A DNA stretch of 64,000 bases from Clostridia bacterium (GTDB taxonomy: Bacteria; Bacillota; Clostridia; Peptostreptococcales; Anaerovoracaceae): NCBI GenBank assembly GCA_902363595.1, contig CABJAP010000003.1, forward strand, positions 124,001 to 188,000. Reading direction: 5' to 3'. Positions 61,147 to 64,000 of this stretch are shown in pieces. The notes below the pieces were generated by a model that did no database searches, was not told the origin of the DNA, and was given only the letters and a program-made list of their open reading frames with translations. The stretch's first letter is position 1; each line of letters begins with the position of its first letter. The translations under genes and the position numbers were made by a program.

Positions 61147-62043
61147 TTACTCCTTGTACCCAAAGTTGGATAGCGCAAAGTCGCTGTCTCTCCAATTTTC
61201 CTTCACTTTTACCCACAGTTCCAAAAACACTTTCGTCCCCAGCAGAGCCTCGATCTCTTCACGGGCGCTCTTTCCAACGCCTTTCAATTTTCTGCCTTCT
61301 TTGCCAATGATAATTCCCTTATGAGACTTCTTTTCACAATAGATGACAGCCCCAATCTTGGTAATCTTAGGCGTTTCCTTGTAGCTTTCGATCTCCACGG
61401 CCACACCGTGAGGTACTTCTTCCTGCAAATAGAGCAGCAGCTTTTCACGAATAATCTCACTGACAATGAAACGCTCCGGATGATCTGTAACCATATCTTC
61501 CGGGAAATACATCGGCCCATCTTCCATAAATTCAGCAGCAGCCTCGATGACATCGCCTACATTTTTCCCTTCTGTGGCAGAGGTTCCAATAATCTTGGAA
61601 AACACTCCCGTCTCCTCGTACTCTTTATAGATCTGCAGGAAATCATCCGGATCCAGCTGGTCGATCTTGTTAATGACTAAGATTTTAGGCGTGGTGATTT
61701 GCCGCAGAAGATCCAGAATGTATTTATCTCCCGGACCTGCACTCAACTTATCATCGACGATCAAAATCACCGCATCCACTTCTTTAAAGGTGCCGATTGC
61801 CGACTCGGTCATAAAGTCGCCCAGCTTATTTTTCGGCTTGTGAATCCCGGGGGTATCGATAAAGATCATTTGCAGATCGTCCTGCTTTTCCTGCCCGCTG
61901 CGGGTATAGATTCCCCGAATGGTATTTCTGGTAGTCTGCGGCTTGCTTGTGGTAATGGCAATCTTTTCTCCCAAGATGGAATTAAGCAGGGTTGATTTTC
62001 CAACATTCGGCCTGCCTACGATACTAATAAATCCTGATTTCAT
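61147..62043 (-). CDS. era: GTPase Era
   Basis: A 298-residue ribosome assembly GTPase acting on the 3' end of 16S rRNA. G1 GRPNVGKST, G3 DTPGIHKPK, G4 NKID, then a C-terminal KH domain (EREELIK-type GKEGRKLKGVGKSAREEIE). Overlaps the cdd stop by ATGA. Last gene of the phoH-ybeY-cdd-era run. Confidence 0.97.
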   Translation of the reverse strand: MKSGFISIVGRPNVGKSTLLNSILGEKIAITTSKPQTTRNTIRGIYTRSGQEKQDDLQMIFIDTPGIHKPKNKLGDFMTESAIGTFKEVDAVILIVDDKLSAGPGDKYILDLLRQITTPKILVINKIDQLDPDDFLQIYKEYEETGVFSKIIGTSATEGKNVGDVIEAAAEFMEDGPMYFPEDMVTDHPERFIVSEIIREKLLLYLQEEVPHGVAVEIESYKETPKITKIGAVIYCEKKSHKGIIIGKEGRKLKGVGKSAREEIEALLGTKVFLELWVKVKENWRDSDFALSNFGYKE

Positions 62044-62426
62044 TCTTTCTCCAATCGAAAGCCTTCCGGAAGCAGAACATTTAGAGGCTGCACCCTGAGG
62101 CTGTTTTCATCTTTTCCTGTAATAACGTCTAGCTCCGGGCAAAATTCGTACATAAATTGCCGGCAGATTCCGCAAGAAAGAGCTTCACCGCCGCTGGAAG
62201 CGATGGCAATGGCAGAAAACTGCCGCTTTCCTTCTGAAATAGCTTTAACAAAGGCCGTCCTCTCAGCGCAGATCGTGCCGCCATAGGATGAATTTTCCAC
62301 ATTGACGCCGGTATACACTTGTCCGTCTTTTGTCAAAAGCGCAGCGCCAACCTGGAACTTTGAAAAGGGTACGTATGCGTTTTCTTTGACCTGATCGGCC
62401 ATCTTGAATAGTTCTTTGTATTCCAT
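62040..62426 (-). CDS. cdd: Cytidine deaminase
   Basis: A 128-residue zinc enzyme of pyrimidine salvage, normally a homotetramer. Zinc and proton-shuttle residues in TICAERTAF and SCGICRQF; substrate loop FQVGAALL and NVENSSYGG. Start choice: the ATG at 62424-62426 begins the conserved N-terminus; the frame extends upstream into ybeY without homology. AAAGGTGAGC before it. Confidence 0.95.
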   Translation of the reverse strand: MEYKELFKMADQVKENAYVPFSKFQVGAALLTKDGQVYTGVNVENSSYGGTICAERTAFVKAISEGKRQFSAIAIASSGGEALSCGICRQFMYEFCPELDVITGKDENSLRVQPLNVLLPEGFRLEKE

Positions 62427-62431
62427 ACCGC

Positions 62432-62884
62432 TCACCTTTCCACCTGAATCTTCTCCATAACCTGGTCCTCTTTCGCCCGCATTTCCTGCTTGTCCTCTTC
62501 GTCCATATGGTCGTAGCCCAGCAAATGGCAAATGCTGTGCACAAATAAATAAACCATCTCCCGCTCATTGGAATGGCCGTATTCATCCGCTTGGATCAAT
62601 GCCTGCTGCGTACAGATAACCACATCACCCAAAGGGATTCCGCCTTCCTCAGGAAGCTGATTCAGATCCTCGTATTGGGGGAAGGACAACACATCGGTGA
62701 CTTTATCCACTCCCCGATACATGCTGTTCAGCTGCTGAATCTCCTCCGGGCTGACGAAGGTCAGGCTCACCTCTACACGATCAGAAGGAATGCCCTCAGA
62801 CTCTACACAGATGACCGCCCCTTCCTCCATCTTGGCGAGGAGCTTATCTCCCGGTTTTCTTTCCGGGTCGCATATAATGTTCAT
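62432..62884 (-). CDS. ybeY: Endoribonuclease YbeY
   Basis: A 150-residue metal-dependent RNase for 16S rRNA maturation and ribosome quality control. Signature HSICHLLGYDHMDEED (about 113-128) gives the three-histidine zinc site; VDKVTDVLSFP is the other conserved block. Starts at the very end of phoH. Confidence 0.96.
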   Translation of the reverse strand: MNIICDPERKPGDKLLAKMEEGAVICVESEGIPSDRVEVSLTFVSPEEIQQLNSMYRGVDKVTDVLSFPQYEDLNQLPEEGGIPLGDVVICTQQALIQADEYGHSNEREMVYLFVHSICHLLGYDHMDEEDKQEMRAKEDQVMEKIQVER

Positions 62885-63868
62885 TTATTCCTCCTCCGGT
62901 TCGGGATTTGCCTGATAATATTTATCATAAGCGCCGATAATCTTCTTAACTAATTCATGCCTGACAACATCCACATCTTTCAAATAGCAGAAATCAATGC
63001 CCCGCACATGTTTTAAAATCTTGGACGCTTCCACAAGACCTGACCGCTTGCCTCTGGGCAGATCGATCTGGGTCACGTCGCCAGTGACGACGATCTTGGA
63101 TCCAAAACCCATTCTGGTTAGAAACATCTTCATTTGTTCGCGGGTTGTATTCTGTGCTTCGTCTAAAATAATGAAGGAATTGTCCAGCGTCCGGCCCCGC
63201 ATGTATGCCAGCGGCACCACCTCGATCGCTTCTTTTTCTTTTAAGCGGAGGGCGCTTTCTCTGCCCAAAACATCGTAAAGGGCATCATATAGGGGCCTCA
63301 GATATGGATCAACTTTTTCCTGCATATCTCCCGGCAGGAAGCCCAGCCTTTCACCTGCTTCCACAGCCGGCCGGGTCAGAATGATCTTCTGCACTTCTTT
63401 ATTCTTAAAGGCATGGACGGCCATTGCTACTGCGATATAGGTTTTTCCTGTGCCTGCCGGGCCGATTCCGAATACAATATCCCGCTTGCGAATGCTCTCG
63501 ACATATTTTTTTTGACCCAGAGTCTTTGGTTTTAGCGGTTTGCCTTTATGAGTAAAGCAGATGATATCTTTATCTATCTTGCTTTCTTCATAAGAAAGCC
63601 CTTCATCCTTCAGCGCAATGACATAATTGATCTTCTGTTCATCCAGCGTTTCGCCTTTTTTCATGATCTCCGTTAATTCCTTAATAACTGATTCAGCCCG
63701 GTCTGTATCCTGGCCTCTTAAAATCAGCTCATTATCCCGCTGCATGATATCCACATCCATATTTTCCTTTATAATTCGAATGTTGGAATCCAGATTTCCA
63801 AAGAGCTCACTGCGGTCGATCTCCTCGCTGATCACGATCTTTTTTATCTTTTCCGTCTTGTTTATCAA
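62885..63868 (-). CDS. phoH: PhoH-family ATPase
   Basis: A 327-residue ATPase with an N-terminal KH-like region, Walker A GPAGTGKT (about 139) and Walker B FIILDEAQN. Works with YbeY in RNA metabolism in related bacteria. Start is a TTG 7 nt after GAGGAG; no better start lies downstream before the conserved part. Confidence 0.93.
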   Translation of the reverse strand: MINKTEKIKKIVISEEIDRSELFGNLDSNIRIIKENMDVDIMQRDNELILRGQDTDRAESVIKELTEIMKKGETLDEQKINYVIALKDEGLSYEESKIDKDIICFTHKGKPLKPKTLGQKKYVESIRKRDIVFGIGPAGTGKTYIAVAMAVHAFKNKEVQKIILTRPAVEAGERLGFLPGDMQEKVDPYLRPLYDALYDVLGRESALRLKEKEAIEVVPLAYMRGRTLDNSFIILDEAQNTTREQMKMFLTRMGFGSKIVVTGDVTQIDLPRGKRSGLVEASKILKHVRGIDFCYLKDVDVVRHELVKKIIGAYDKYYQANPEPEEE

Positions 63869-63927
63869 CTATGATCTCCTCTTCTGTTCCTATTTGCTGT
63901 AAGGTTTCTAATGTCACACCTATTGTT

Positions 63928-63956
63928 ATTATATTTTTTTCCCGGGAAAAATTCAA
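63928..63956 (-). promoter_or_regulatory. Promoter of phoH-ybeY-cdd-era
   Basis: On the minus strand TTGAAT (63951-63956), 17-nt spacer, perfect TATAAT (63928-63933), 60 bp before the phoH start. Confidence 0.75.
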
Positions 63957-64000
63957 ACTTTTATTGAGAATTTGTGCTTTTTGCGGTAAATTTTCTTTTG

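Noticed and set aside
63953..64000. A 15-codon open stretch on the minus strand running in from the right edge (ends KHKFSIKV, stop)
   Set aside because: Could be the end of an upstream gene, but it is too short to support and overlaps the -35 box of the phoH promoter.

Overview
The window looks like chromosome of an anaerobic, low-to-mid GC Gram-positive bacterium of the class Clostridia. The evidence is the housekeeping order phoH-ybeY-cdd-era, recO, glycyl-tRNA synthetase (single-chain type) and pyruvate phosphate dikinase, the anaerobic sulfite reductase operon asrABC, AGGAGG ribosome binding sites before almost every gene, and clostridial-type AraC and MerR regulators. I cannot name a genus from the sequence.

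Region 1 (1-31.5 kb) is a catabolic and transport region built from repeated parts. It holds three short and two long atypical M28-family hydrolases, two YtcJ-type amidohydrolases, two imidazolonepropionase-type amidohydrolases, a GPH-type symporter plus the remnant of a second one, an OFA-type MFS carrier, and three large AraC regulators, each beside a set of these genes. The set M28-short + M28-long + AraC occurs twice (1-4.7 kb and 11.8-17.3 kb). The set YtcJ + imidazolonepropionase-like + GPH carrier also occurs twice (6.3-9.5 kb, carrier decayed; 19.7-24.2 kb, carrier intact). The layout suggests uptake and stepwise hydrolysis of small peptide-like or amidated compounds; the substrate is unknown. 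A HipBA-type toxin-antitoxin pair sits inside the first set. A MerR regulator with an unusual C-terminal domain is divergent from a CoA-transferase / DUF5058 membrane protein / second membrane protein / M42 aminopeptidase operon (27.7-31.5 kb).

Region 2 (31.6-32.7 kb) is a scar: a frameshifted cell-wall hydrolase of the kind carried by conjugative elements, followed by an AraC regulator reduced to three stitched fragments.

Region 3 (32.7-51.3 kb) is the most interesting part. It is a one-strand, GC-rich gene island. Read from its promoter it encodes a Hint (hedgehog/intein) domain protein, a 750-aa protein with fibronectin-III-like repeats, a 1041-aa beta-rich protein, a soluble ComEC-type metallo-beta-lactamase-fold protein, and a giant 2734-aa beta-rich protein. 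After a 348-bp gap come a macro-like + ADP-ribosyltransferase fusion and a DUF6508 protein. None of the large proteins has a signal peptide or a clear membrane span. I know of no described system with this composition.

Region 4 (51.5-64 kb) is core genome on the same strand: ppdK, glyQS, a DUF4342 protein and recO; asrCBA; a small coiled-coil protein with a 21-bp tandem repeat; then era, cdd, ybeY and phoH from a strong sigma-A-like promoter near the right edge.
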